NCBI GenBank assembly: GCA_907165135.1
Contig: OU015567.1
Location: forward strand, 9,925,001 to 9,989,000
Source: Oikopleura dioica
Taxonomy: Eukaryota > Chordata > Appendicularia > Copelata > Oikopleuridae
DNA length: 64,000 bases
Direction of reading: 5' to 3'
Positions 35,801-47,055 of the stretch are shown here, one piece after another. Below the pieces are notes generated by a model that was not told the DNA's origin, did not search any database, and saw nothing but the letters and a program-made list of their open reading frames with translations. A program made the translations under genes and the position numbers. Position 1 is the first letter of the stretch, and each line of letters starts with the position of its first letter.

Positions 35801-38720
35801 TTCGCAAGACTCCTTTACAATGCTCCACGGCCATCCCTTTCCCCTGAAAAGTAACCACCGCACACATTCATCACCGGGCGTTCGTTCTGCGCAACCCAAT
35901 CGCTTCATTAGTCATATTTTTCTCTCATCATTCATATTTTCTCTCACTCACACGCTCCAGTAGTAGATAGAAGCTTCTTTTCCATCCTCTTTCGCGCTGC
36001 AATTCATAAATCATCAGCTAACGAGTAATAACGGCGTAAATTATGTTTTTATTCCGCAGGAGCTCGGAGATCAGAGATCAGGAAATGTCGCTACAGTCCC
36101 AGTTGCGCGAGATTGAGAGAGAAATCGGCCAAAACCACACTCGCCTCGGGGCATTGCTTCAGCGACGACACTCGAACTCACATTCCTGCAGGTGCACCCT
36201 TTATTAAAAGACATAGAACAGACCCCAGTTGGTTCAAACTTGTAGAAATTCTTTATGAAAACAAATCAGTGTTCATGCTACTTGTCAGAGAGTTGCATCA
36301 ACAACTAACATAAATAACTGTAAATGACTGTATCTTTGGTAAACTTGACTCTCAGAGACGAATCGTCTGGAGACGGGGAAATCTTCTCGACGCCGCCGAG
36401 CAGTCCCCAACCAGTAACTAACTTGCCAGTTCAATCACAAGCGAGGTACAGTAGCTCATCACAATAACAACTTCACGTATTTCAATGTCTAACAACAGGA
36501 CCCAATAATAAGCTACCAAAACAGTATTTAAAGCGTTGAAACGAGCATAATTTTATGCCGGAAAGTGGCATTTAGTCGGAAGGCAGCGTAAAATTTCGCG
36601 ACCTTTGGCGGGGCCTCCTTCCTCGACGGGTATTTATGTATGCACGGGAGATTGGCACACGGTGTGGCTCGTTGGTCTAGGGGTATGATTCGCGCTTCGG
36701 GTGCGCGAGGTCCCGGGTTCAATTCCCGGACGAGCCCTGTCTTTTGCCTCTTTTATACTGTACTCTTACAGTACTGCAAGTACTAAGATCAAAGTCCCGA
36801 AAGTAGTTTCAGAGGATCATTTCCCATATTGAAACTTAGGTCCGTAAATTTTCAACTTTCTCATCCTCTTTTTGGCTATTCTCGACTATTTATCTTTTCA
36901 AAACTGTGTCATTGCAAGTTTAACACTCTTGTTTCAGTATTGACAGGAGCCGCTTGAAAGGGCTTGAATCTGACGTTGCGCGTCTTCAACTGGCCCTTGA
37001 CGATTCCGTCGCTGCTTCAAAAGAATCCGCCAAACAGTTCAAAGCCGACTTATCTGCTGGTAATTTGAAAACAAACTCCTCCTCTTCTTCAGCCCTTCCT
37101 CTGAAGCCGCGCTGGCGTCGATTGAGAAAACCTATTCCAATCCGCTACTCGTGCCACTAAGAGAATATTTATAAATAACACACTTCAAACACTCTTTCTA
37201 TCACACTCAACTAACACTAAATAAACCCGTCTTTTGGGTACTAGTAAATCTTTCTTCTATTCTTTCTTCTTTCATTTTCAACTTTTCGATTCAGATATAA
37301 ATAGGTGATAAGTTTCGAAAAATGTTTTCAGGCCAAAAAATCACTTTTTAACTGTTAGTGCCATCTTCACCGCCGTTTCAAACCGAGTCGAACGGTATAT
37401 GTATCTCTTGAAAATTCTAGAGTTTCGGGTACTTCCGGTCAAATTTACGAAATTCTAGTTTTCCACTGCCGTTTTTGATACAGAAATGGTACTATGGCAT
37501 ATAGCATGTCAAAATGACCGCTAAGAGGTGAGGAGTGCAGGGTCTCAAAAAATAAGTACTTTTGCAAAGAAAAGTACCTAAAAATAATTATTTTGAGATT
37601 TTTAGCACTAAAAATATCAATTATTAATTTTTCGGGCAGAAAGCAGATGGATAATCAAATTTTATCTCTTATAAATAAATCTACAAAGAAAACTACATTT
37701 AAATCGAAAATTTCTTGAAATTTGATATTTTTAGTGCTAAAAATCACAAAATAATTATTTTTAGGTACTCTTCTTTGCAAAAGTACTTGTTTTTTGAGAC
37801 CCCTGCACTCCTCACGTCTTAGCGGTCATTTTGACATGCTATATGCCATAGTACCATTTCTGTATCAAAAACGGCAGTGGAAAACTAGAATTTCGCAACT
37901 TGACCGGAAGTACCCGAAACTCTAGAATTTTCAAGAGATACATATACCGTTCGACTCGGTTTGAGACGGCGGTGAAGATGGCACTAACAGTTAAAAAGTG
38001 ATTTTTGGCATGAAAACATTTTCGAAACATATCAGGTTGATCAATGATTATTCAAAGAAATATGCAAATAACTAGCATTTTTGTTTATTCCAAAAACAAT
38101 CAATCGCGAAATAATTTGTTATTTTTCCAGATTCACGAAAATTGCTTCGCTCTGGTAAAATCACTCAATTGATCATTTTTCTGACATCTGTCAGATCTAT
38201 CCGCGTGACGGTTTCATTATATTTTTTCTCTTATTTTTCGTTTATTCATTTGCCAAAGAATCAGAAATGATATTTTCGATAGTATTTTCACTTCTTTTTG
38301 GCACAGTTACGCTTCGGCATGGAAAACAGGGTTGAACTTTTGTTTTCTTTGATTTTAAATTTTCCTTCAGAAAAATCTCGTCGACGAGAAGCAGAGGCAG
38401 AAAATGACGATTTGAAAAGACGGCTTCAAGCGTCCGAGGCGGAGCGAAAAGCACTTGAATCAGAGTTCAAATCAAAATCCGAGAGAAAAGACGATGAGCT
38501 TCAGAGGCTCAGGGCAGAACTTGACGGGCTCAAGAAACTTATGTCGGATGATCTTCAAGTCGCGGTCGACTCAATCGCCACCAGAGGACCTTATATAAAT
38601 ATAGACGTAAGTTGGAGCACCGATTTCCAATGGGCTAAAAAGCTGCTTCAGAGTCCACTTACCGATGTTGAAAGCCAAATTCTTCAAGCAATAAAGGTTC
38701 AATCGCGGCTGCACACCTAA
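29858..38720 (+). CDS. MPRIP: MPRIP/outspread-like two-PH-domain coiled-coil protein
   Basis: Myosin phosphatase Rho-interacting proteins bind actin, RhoA and the myosin phosphatase targeting subunit. The first common exon (29858-29986) has the family's Cys-containing signature (CRQFAENIFDKSKCKNCMKPRE). PH domain 1 spans exons 30722-30961 and 31002-31147 (KPVHYGWLGLAPPGW, WQRRFFILFDLGTLSWALD). A 12 nt exon (31213-31224), then 31532-31666, 32041-32122 and 32946-33203, encode a Ser/Thr/Pro linker. PH domain 2 starts at 33268 and ends in the family motif IRRNWIETL. After it the frame shifts by one base near 33722. The tail exons (35108-35324, 35370-35428, 35471-35592, 36060-36191, 36356-36445, 36938-37059, 38371-38720) are coiled coil (KSRRREAEAENDDLKRRLQ). 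Exons 35471 and 36060 appear to be alternatives. The second half of PH2-linker to the 35108 exon is not joined with certainty. Confidence 0.85.
33718..33728 (+). other. One-base frameshift in the MPRIP-like coding region
   Basis: Upstream of the AAAA run (CCTCCAAAATCC) the PH2 frame is right; downstream the serine-rich sequence continuing to about 34050 (PPPPSSSRGSSSS, VTDPLALKVTSRDSPPLRRRR) is open in another frame. Dropping one A joins them. This is a homopolymer sequencing error or a real disruption. Confidence 0.5.
34927..35060 (+). CDS. Internal alternative first exon of the MPRIP-like gene
   Basis: ATG at 34927, 44 basic codons (DLKNSRLKSCWRRQVLRRRF...), donor GTAAGA in phase 2, joining in frame to the exon at 35108. 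It would give a short isoform that is only the coiled-coil part without PH domains. No acceptor at a matching phase precedes the ATG, which favours an initiating exon. Confidence 0.5.
36666..36737 (+). tRNA. tRNA-Pro (CGG)
   Basis: A 72 nt cloverleaf. Acceptor stem GGCTCGT pairs with ACGAGCC; the A box (TGGTCTAGGGG) and B box (GGTTCAATTCC) are intact; the anticodon loop is CTTCGGG, giving CGG. No intron and CCA is not encoded, as in animals. It lies in the 36446-36937 intron of the MPRIP-like gene, on the same strand. It is nearly identical to vertebrate tRNA-Pro, so functional. Confidence 0.97.
37306..38034. mobile_element. 729 bp foldback element in the last MPRIP intron
   Basis: Begins TGATAAGTTTCGAAAAATGTTTTC and ends with the matching reverse complement (GAAAACATTTTCGAAACATATCA). 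The arms, each about 330 bp, are almost identical, including AGTGATTTTTTGGC..., CCGTTCGACTCGGTTTGA and GAGGAGTGCAGGG. Possible short target repeat AGG on both sides. No protein-coding capacity. Confidence 0.85.
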
Positions 38721-39235
38721 GAAGACTAGTGAGACCAACAATTCCAAAAACTTAAATTAAAATATTTCCTTTTTCCCACTCAAGAAAAACAACATGAACC
38801 CATCGCTCAAAATCCAAAAGAAAAAAACAAAACCGAGCACCACGATGGTGTGCCTTCTCTTCTGTATCTATCTATTTTTGGTCCTCCTAAAGACTCTTCT
38901 AACGTACTCAAAATCACCTCAAAAGCGACTCGAAGTCGACTTCTGTTCAAGTTAACATAATGCATTCTGGCTGTTCCTCTCCGCAGTATCCTCTATATAA
39001 TGTAATTAAAATCCGCTAAAGTATTATAAATACAATTTCAAAAGGATAAATCTCTCGAAACAGAGGCATATCTTTCAATTTTCCTTTGTTTAATTAGGTC
39101 TGTTACAGGGCAGGGAATGCAATAATAGCTTTCAAAGACGATCTCATTATGATCCTCCTCTCCATGCTCCTTTCTTTGGGCAGCGACCCGAATAAGATTA
39201 ATAATCCTGCGCACATTCCTCATGCTTGTCGATTA

Positions 39236-39586
39236 TTAAATTTTGAACAGGGCGTGGTGACTGGCATGCAAGGCGCCCCTTTCACAGAGAAAGTGCCTCC
39301 AGAATTCCAGCAGCTTGTCCAATAGTACTGTTACACTGTCTAAGTGAGCTTTACGAGAGGGCTGAAAAGAGCGTAACGCCCCGGGCGAAATAAACTCACG
39401 ACTGATGGACTTGTAGTAAACGCTATCGACCGGTGAGGACCACAACGGAGGGGCTTGGGATGGCCTTAGGCCACGCCGATTACCGTCAGACCCTTCTGGT
39501 TTGTTAGCCGAGCGGGTGGTAACGAAAACGACCAAACAGTCTGCGCTAATAAATACGAACAAAGTAGGAAGGAAAAGGGTAGTCAT
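39236..39586 (-). CDS. Small secreted peptide-hormone-like precursor
   Basis: A single-exon 116-residue reading on the minus strand. It starts with a signal-peptide-like segment (TTLFLPTLFVFISADC), has a variable basic middle, then a dibasic SRK site followed by a 37-residue amphipathic helix (HLDSVTVLLDKLLEFWR...). The layout, length and helical C-terminal peptide resemble CRF/diuretic-hormone precursors; aligned by eye, LD, LL and LE/R positions match. But the expected C-terminal amidation Gly is absent, so the assignment is tentative. The reading is more GC-rich than its flanks. It is divergent from a start at 39640 only ~54 bp away. Its last exon could continue further. Confidence 0.4.
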   Translation of the reverse strand: MTTLFLPTLFVFISADCLVVFVTTRSANKPEGSDGNRRGLRPSQAPPLWSSPVDSVYYKSISREFISPGALRSFQPSRKAHLDSVTVLLDKLLEFWRHFLCERGALHASHHALFKI

Positions 39587-40028
39587 GAGAGTCTTACATC
39601 GCAGGCGAGAGAATTTGAGAGCGTGAAATCAAGGAAGAAATGAAGGACTATGGTAAGTTTAATTCTCAAATAAACGATTGATCATTCAATCCCCCTAATT
39701 ATCATAGAGGTTCTATGATAGAACAAGCGTAGATTAAAATAAAGGATCAATACGAAAAGAATTTGAGTTGAATAATTTGAACGTGTAGAATATAATGTAG
39801 AAACAAGAAAATCTCATGTTCGACTACGGAATACATCAAGGATAGAATGCGCGCATATTTTTCGAAACCGAGAGTTTCTTACTTTTACAAGAAACCATGA
39901 AATAATATATGATAACGAAAATTTATTATGAAAGAATTCTCCTTGCCGGTAGATAAAGATAAATGCGCCCCCAATTAACAAACAAAGGAGATAAGCCTCA
40001 GAAGCCCCTTAATAAGTAAACATTTCAG

Positions 40029-42181
40029 AGCAATCGTGACAATGAACTCCTCTATAATTACATTCCGAACCGGAAGTACGGTCTTCCAAAGCGCTCTCAA
40101 GCAGATTCCGAAGAAAAACAATGGTCAGCAGTCGATATTTTCGTAAACGAGGACACTCCTCAAGAGTCGTACTCGCAAGGTTATCTGAATGACAATCCGT
40201 CCGAGCATTACGAAGACGAGAATTTCGACGAGTTCGATCATGAATACGTCTATTTCAACAAGTAAGGAATCATTTTAGGGCCTTTTCTGACTTCAAAGGA
40301 GTCCGCTGGAGCATATAAAACATGTACCGCTAATCTCCACAAGCATAAAGCGTTTTATATACACACCAGCGATGGGCTCCCAAGTAACACAGTAACAGTG
40401 AGATCATCCTTCTTTTGCAGATCGAACACACCATCTGGCGGGGACATCTATATTCGGCGGCAGAGTCGCGAGTGCGAGACGATCATGGAAGAGGACGAGC
40501 ACGAAATGGTCGAGTTCCTCTCGACAAGAACCTCCAACGTCGCCTCCTCCCTCGGCCATAATCGATCGCCGGAGATCAGCCCTGCCAACACAGCCGCCCG
40601 CTTCTTCTCAAGAAAACAACAGCACCAAAACAATCAACAAAACCAGAGCCCCTTCAGAGTTGTAGAAATGCATCCTGCGCAGAAGCTACCGGATGATATG
40701 AGCATAGGTAAAATAGAACATCTAGTTTGTAAATTATAATTACAGATTATCTGTTTATGCTTCATAAATTCGCGATTATTGGTTTCCGCCATTATTTTTC
40801 GATCAATCAACGAAATATTTTCAAATGATTTATTTACTAATGACTCTTCTTGTTCTTTTCTCTGTCGAATGCGCTGATAAGATGCGGGAGGTCCTGCCGA
40901 GAGGACGGGGCGGCGCGGCGTAAATGTTGTTATCTTTCAAACTCTTAGACCCCTTTGCATCATTTTCTTTGATCAACCTTGTTTTCGCCGCGCTTGTCCG
41001 TTGGCAGCGGGCTCCGTTGCGTATAATATTAAATATTTTGATTGGCAATTAAAGAATATTGGCACAGGTAGAATATTTACAGGGGATAAATCAACGCACG
41101 TGAGGAAATGTAATCTGATTCTTACTTCTTGAATTAAGTGGATTCGCAAACTGAGAAAACTCTTCGCGACTATCCCTTCTACAACCAAATCAAATCGCAG
41201 GTGATGCACCTGCCCATCGAGCTCACCAACTCGGACTGGTCCGACGAGGCGAAGTTCTGCGACGAGCTGCGCAATCACGGTGCTCAGGAACGGGAGAAAA
41301 CTGATTTTCAAAAATGAATATTTTTCTGAAAAATATTCTATGTTTTTTTATTTGTTGTGTTGAGGATATGACCGTCATATCTTCTCGTGGATTTTTGTTG
41401 GTTGAGTTTTAACCCGTTGAAGGACACCGGCCGGTTAACGTATCACGAAATGCTACTCGCGTTTCGCCGGAGTCAGGGGAGCCGAGGATCGCGCTCCTCG
41501 AGTCGGGCTGGCAGTCGCGGAATCCCTACCTCCAATTCCTCCCACTCCGCCACCTCCAACAGCCAATCCACCAAGCAAACACCAAACCACACTGATGACG
41601 AGTCATTCCATTTTGATTACCTCCCCAATCAGGCCGCCACAAATCAGAGCCCGCCCGAGCAAAGTCGCCGGAACGACTTTCAAAAACACAAAATCCAGCC
41701 CGCGGATATTTCTTACGAGCCTGAACCATCGGAAGATGATTTCGCCTTCCCGCCACCGCCAGAAAAAGATGAGCCTGTCTACATTCGTCCGAGCTTCCCG
41801 GAAAAGAGGAATTCTCGGACGAGAAGGGCTAGAAGGGACAAATACACGCCACAAATAGCTAAATTCAAAAATGAGTCGGGCAAAATTCAATACGAGAATA
41901 ACCAGACACCTCTTGCGACGAAACGGGCTTACGATCAATCTGCGTATGGGTAAGTCTTTTTACTTTTCTTGCGTCGTTTTCCTGATTTCTCGTAAAATAA
42001 CGTGGGTTTCAGGCAATTTACACGTTCCTCGCGGTACCAAAGCTTCCCCAACTATCCACGGTATCGGCAGCCGGCCCGTCGCTCCGCCAAAAGTCAACCA
42101 CCTCTCGCGACCTACTGGCTCCTCGCCTTCCTCCTGTTCATGCTTATGTTCATATCCCTCTTTCCACTGATGTTCATGTGA
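40029..42181 (+). CDS. LEM-like domain protein with C-terminal tail anchor
   Basis: Exons 40029-40261, 40421-40707, 41139-41279, 41407-41949 and 42013-42181. The N-terminal part is acidic. Across the third and fourth exons lies a segment (WSDEAKFCDELRNHG then NPLKDTGRLTYHEMLLAF) that resembles a LEM domain, where a helix-Gly-Pro-x-T-TR-x-Y-helix binds BAF at the nuclear lamina. A long Ser/Pro/Arg linker follows and a final membrane segment (YWLLAFLLFMLMFISLF) ends at the stop, as in emerin. The third/fourth junction is out by one base with GT-AG sites. A start exon of phase 0 was not found; the ATG exon at 39640 ends in phase 1. Inner nuclear membrane localisation is inferred. Confidence 0.5.
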
Positions 42182-43025
42182 CCAGTCGCTTTAATCGGAT
42201 CACATGACAAGTTTTCGACAACTTCTGTAACACTCGCTTTCTAACACTAATTTATTAACTCGGGTATCTTAATATTTGTAAAAGTGTATCTCCCGCGCTT
42301 GTAAAAATTTATGTCTCGCTTCGTTATTATTTTTTTCTAAAAATGTTTGTTCCTGAACGATATTCAATAGTGTTTAAAACAGTTCAAATCTAATCTAAAC
42401 ATATTCAAGCCTGGATAGATAAAACCCTTGTCCGGCTTCTTAGGAATTTCTTATTTATGCAGTGAAATGCACAAACCCTTTTTAACATAATTTCTTAACA
42501 GCATCTTATTTTGCCAATTTCAAATTACTCGTGAAAATTGGCCATCTTTCGCCACTGCTGCAGGTTGAAGATTGGCATTTCGCGAATAACAACAAATAAA
42601 TAAACTTGAAAAATCATCTTATTGAGTTCTCTCTTGCAGGATTAACCGGTAAACAATTATTTTTTGGGGGATTTCGAAAATTGAGAGCATCATTCAATGA
42701 CATTCGGGCGGAGAAAGAGAGACGTTTTTTGGAAAGCTGGTATTTTAGGGTGGGGCTTTTCTTCGGAAGTCGTTACTGAAAATTAATTCTGAAAGACCCT
42801 TTGAAGTAATTTTTCTTTACAAACTTTGCACAGCTTTTTTTGCCAAGAAGATAATAAAAGTCACAGTCCTTGTGTGCGTTCCAGCTCTTGAGTCCGAATT
42901 AGAAAACGACCACAAAATATCCCTGTCGAAATTCGAAGAAGAACACGTTATACTCGAGCCTCAGTACTTTTCAGTTGCGAAGGAAGCACTTTGTCAGGGA
43001 ACGGAAGCGAGAAAACTCATTCAAA

Positions 43026-43476
43026 ATGCTAAGCACAGCTCTGGAACGAGTTTTCACTGGTTTGACTGGTTTGTTTGATAAATCAAAATTATAAACTCGA
43101 AATTACAGACATCATTATTTTGCAAAAAGTGACGGAATTTCTCGAATATGAAGTTTTGTTGCGAGAAGATTTCGACTTTAGCTGTCTTGGAGGATCTTTA
43201 CTCAGATCTTTTCATGAAGGAAATAGCGGTCAGTTATTTCAATATTTGTAAAAAATAAAAAAAAACAACCAATATTTAGAAATTAAATTCTGCCCGTCAT
43301 CCTTTGCCGCGCGTGGTGAATTAATCCCGGAAAGCTTTGAAGGGCTGGATTTGCATCAGCCTGTTGGAAAGCTACTTACTGGCATTCTGCGAGTCCGGGG
43401 CGATTCTACGATTGAGTTTTCAGCTGCTGACTTTGTCCGGGTTACTGTCAATGATGATTTCAAGGATCAGATCTAA
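43026..43476 (+). CDS. Unrecognised 119-residue protein, three exons
   Basis: Exons 43026-43068, 43109-43228 and 43280-43476 join in phase with short introns (40 and 51 nt) and end at TAA. A TACTTTTCAG acceptor about 50 bases before the ATG could be a trans-splice or cis acceptor. The product has Leu-rich helices followed by a beta-type C-terminal part; no domain is recognised. Another open frame (42872-43078, VCVPALESELEN...) overlaps its beginning and cannot be excluded as an upstream exon of something else. Only 62 bases separate its stop from the next gene. Confidence 0.45.
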
Positions 43477-43538
43477 AACAAGACATTTTTAAAGACGAAA
43501 AAACATTTTTTGATCCGTTTTAGGCCGCATTGTCGGAA

Positions 43539-44363
43539 ATGGTCCCAAAGAAATTCTTACGTCCGTGGAGAGAAAGTGGCGTACAGCCAAGAAAGCTGCA
43601 GAAAAAAGATGATACGGAAGAAATGAAGCAAGATACCTTGGACTACATGTTTTTAATAACAACGGCGAGGGAGAACTTTGAACTTCGAGCATTCCAACGA
43701 AAAGTTCATTTTGAACTTGGCCTGGATAATTCCAGAATTCTTTTTCTGATCGGAAAAGGGCTTTATCGAGAAGATGAGCAAATAACTCGACGAATCGACG
43801 AAGAAAAACTGCTTTTTCAGGATATTGAAGAGTGGAACTTCATTGATTCTTACGAAACTCTCCCGACTAAGACCTTGTTTCGCTACCATAAAGCGAGTCA
43901 GAAACAAGCCAAATGGACAATCTTTCAAGACGATGATGTTTTTATCAACAGAGACAGCTTAGAAAGTGCTTTACTGAACAGAAACCCTAATTCAGAGGAA
44001 ATCTTCTGCCTGGATAAGTTGATCAAAAATGGAAGAGCTCATCGCGTTGGAAAAAATTCGCTGAGTCGAGATCAGTGGCCGGTTGGCTTTCTCTTTCCTC
44101 CTTTTTGCAGCGGTCCAGCATATGTTCTCCCTAGAAAAGCGAGACAGAAGATACTAGATGCAGCAGAGTTGAATAAAAATATGATCGATCACTTTCCTCT
44201 TGAAGATGTTCTTTTCACTGGATTGTTGAGGGAAGCTGCCCGAATAGAGGGAAAAGAGTTGAAACTTATTGAAGACGTAGCTTTTCATTTTGAGATGGAG
44301 AAGCAAATGAAGCTTTCCCAAAAACTTTTTCTCGCGCTTAGAAGGTATGAATATCATGACTAA
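43539..44363 (+). CDS. GT31 family glycosyltransferase (beta-1,3-galactosyltransferase-like)
   Basis: A single coding exon of 274 residues. GT31 signatures appear in order: RPWRES near the start, LFLIGKGLY, the QDIEEWNFIDSYETLPTKT block, FQDDDVFIN carrying the DxD metal-binding motif, the SGPAYVLPRK block and LEDVLFTGL. These transfer galactose or GlcNAc from UDP-sugar in the Golgi. A TTTTAG acceptor at 43518-43523 lies 15 bases before the ATG. There is no N-terminal signal anchor in this exon, unusual for the family, so an upstream exon or loss of the anchor is implied. The C-terminal ~40 residues are basic and hydrophobic. Confidence 0.85.
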   Translation: MVPKKFLRPWRESGVQPRKLQKKDDTEEMKQDTLDYMFLITTARENFELRAFQRKVHFELGLDNSRILFLIGKGLYREDEQITRRIDEEKLLFQDIEEWNFIDSYETLPTKTLFRYHKASQKQAKWTIFQDDDVFINRDSLESALLNRNPNSEEIFCLDKLIKNGRAHRVGKNSLSRDQWPVGFLFPPFCSGPAYVLPRKARQKILDAAELNKNMIDHFPLEDVLFTGLLREAARIEGKELKLIEDVAFHFEMEKQMKLSQKLFLALRRYEYHD

Positions 44364-44580
44364 TATGTTTAGAGAACAACAATTTTTAAGAAAAGATAAG
44401 TCGACGACATTGAAAGAAGCGAGCGATCTCACTGGCTACATTGGATAATCATCTATAAAATCAGTACTGAATTCGAAGAAAATATATTGTTTCTAGATAA
44501 AATTTTGTTCATTGCTTATTTTGTTTCGGTGAAAATAGTTTCTTTCTCAAAAAAATATTCATTTATCTTCATTTGTCGCG

Positions 44581-45397
44581 ATGGAAAGCAAGCGCTTTCG
44601 TGAGAGAGCTCAGCATAATGGCTGTAGAAATAGAGACGTGTTCTTCAAAAGGTCTTGGTTAAAAATATTATGGAAAGACGTTAATTGCTTCTATCAGACA
44701 ACAAGAATATTTATCCAAAGTAGAGTAACAAAAGAAGATGCTGTTAGACTATCCGATGGATACACAACTGGTGGAGGTTTTACAAGCGTTGATGAAGAAT
44801 ATGCGCAAATCAGAAGGTTATTTGAAATAACTTATTTCGAAGCTTCGATTCTAAAAGAAAGACTTGATCGTACCGTTATTTCAGGCCGCGGCGAGCACAT
44901 TCCCATTCCCCTCGAAAAAGTCGGCGCGTAGCCCCTTCTCCAAGCTCTCGGCAAAAATACGAGCAGCGACCAATGTCACCACTCGCACGACCTACTCGTT
45001 CACCTCCAAAACGAAGGCTTTACGAAAGCCAATGGCCGACGGACTTTGCAAGAGTCGTTCTTACTAGGTAAACTGTTAGCCACCTGCAACTCCTTGAAAT
45101 CAAGGAAGAATAGCATTTTTCTAAATTAATTTTAGGCTTTTTTTACTCATTGACATTGTCGAAAATCTCAATCGTCGTATTCGCATTCTTTCAGAGCATC
45201 CAAGTAAAATCACAGGTACATAAAACTCTTTCATCAAACTTTCAGATTAAATTCTAGCGAGGTTGTCAATCATGCGTCGGTTTTGCGGAGACAATGACGA
45301 TCTCGATCCCATGGAAAGACATCGTTACCAATTTTACGAATGGAGTCGGCTCCATCTATTTTCTGTGCTTGATAACTTTCTTTTTCGCTTTCTTTAA
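44581..45397 (+). CDS. Basic unrecognised protein, four exons
   Basis: Exons 44581-44816, 44885-45067, 45136-45215 and 45258-45397 join in phase through canonical introns of 68, 68 and 42 nt to 212 residues. The middle exon is Arg/Ser/Pro-rich (RPRRAHSHSPRKSRR; RPTRSPPKRRLYESQWPTDFARVV), the third has a short hydrophobic helix, and the end is aromatic (RHRYQFYEWSRLHLF). No domain recognised. Phase agreement across three introns supports the frame; other frames are also open in the second exon. Confidence 0.5.
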
Positions 45398-45623
45398 CCT
45401 TTCATAACTTCAATTCCTCGTAAATAAATGTCCCTGCTTATTTCCTATAGTTTTCCCAGATCTTTGTTAGGCCTTTTTAACGGCAGGTGTTTTTACGACG
45501 ATTGGTGAGAGATTCCTTTTCTCTAGACTTGACTTTCAGTTTATTTCTTCCTCAAGGCAAATATTGGCGAAGCAATCCAAATAGTGAGTCGCCTTTTCGC
45601 ATCATTTGAAACTCTTCATAATT

Positions 45624-47055
45624 ATGGGACTCGACGCAGAGATTGATATTTCTCCGGAAAATGCATCAGAGATATTGAAGAATCTAAAAGATGAGATCTT
45701 CTGCTCTATTTGCCATTCGATATTAGAAAAACCTGTAAAACTTGACTGCTGTGAGGGTCATTTCTGCGAAAAATGCTTTTTGGAAGTTAAAGAAAAGCAG
45801 CTGTCGACGTGTCCTCTCTGCAGAGCAACAAATTTTAGCGGAAAACCATCTAGGAAGGTGTTTTACAAGATCAATCATTATCCGTTAGTCTTTAACAAGT
45901 TAATTCAATCAATAAGTCCCAGATGTAAACCCTATAACAAGACTCATGACAACCCTTTTGGACTCGATTCATTTAAAATGTCCGGCCCCTGAGTGTTCAG
46001 AAAGAATAGTTCATTCTGAGTTCGATTCCCACAAATCAATCTGTCCATTTCTCAACAAGAAGAAATGTCCTTCATGTTCTATAGAAATGAAAGCAGACGA
46101 GCATGAACGACATGTAGGCTGCAATGATCATCTTTACGCACAAGTTCAAAAATTGAAGACAAGAGTCCAAGAGTTGGAGAAGACAACGAAGACACAGACG
46201 ACTAAGATAGAAAACCAAAGAGAAAGTGTTGCTATTTTCCAAAGAAAATATAACGAGGCCACAGAAAAATCGAAGAAAAAAGACGCTGATATAAAACGAC
46301 TGAATAAAAAGATTGAATCCATCAGTATCGCAAAGGCAAAAGAAATAAATTTATTGAAGGAGAAATTGGGCATTCGAGAAGATGGTATTCAAAGTCTGAC
46401 GAAAGAATTAGCCGATAAAGAAAGCAGTCCTCGCGATCAACGACTTATCAGAAATCTTCAAGCTGAAATTCAAGAGCTGAAGAAAACGAACGACAATCAG
46501 GAAACTTGTGCAAAAGTTCAATTGAAAGAATATGAAAACTCCAACGCAAAATTAAGAGAAGAAATCAAAAGACTCAAAGAGCAATTGGAAGAATGCTCAA
46601 GGGCAGCTAAATATAAAGAAACAAACGCAAAACAGAAACAATCTGCTGTTGAAGATAAATTGAGAAAAGAAATTAAGGACTTGAAGCAATCGTATTCATT
46701 ATTGAAAGCTAGTCAAAATCAAATCAGCGCGCTCTGCTCATCTAAAACGAAGAAGATTGAAAATTTGGAGAAGTTTGCCAAAAGTATGCAGGAGGTACAT
46801 GGAGATGAAACTAAAAAGTTGCAGTCGAAATTCGAGGCAAAGCAACAGGAAAAGATCGAGTTAGAAAACAATCATTCAGCAGCAAAAGCTCAGATGAGCG
46901 CAGATATCTCAATAAAAACTCATCAACTCAACAAACTCAACAGTGAATTCGACAAGCAAGCATTGGAAATTCAGGAATTAAGGAAAAGGCTTCAAGAACA
47001 GAAGAAGGAGAATGAAACTCTTGCTGGTCTTTACGAGAGTGAGAGAAAGGTATGA
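45624..47055 (+). CDS. RING finger, TRAF-type zinc finger and coiled-coil protein
   Basis: From ATG 45624, a RING domain (CSIC ... CCEGHFCEKCF ... CPLC) at residues ~30-72 suggests E3 ubiquitin ligase activity. Two zinc-finger-like units follow (CPAPECSERI ... H ... C; CPSCSIEMKADEHERHVGC), then ~300 residues of charged heptad coiled coil to the stop at 47055. TRAF-type architecture. The RING frame and the zinc-finger frame are offset by one near 45910-45950, with no credible intron between them, so there is a one-base frameshift (error or lesion) in an otherwise intact gene. Confidence 0.7.

Noticed and set aside
39038-39223. Second minus-strand reading after the peptide precursor
   Set aside because: No signal peptide, preceded directly by stops and without a convincing splice link; probably 3' untranslated sequence.
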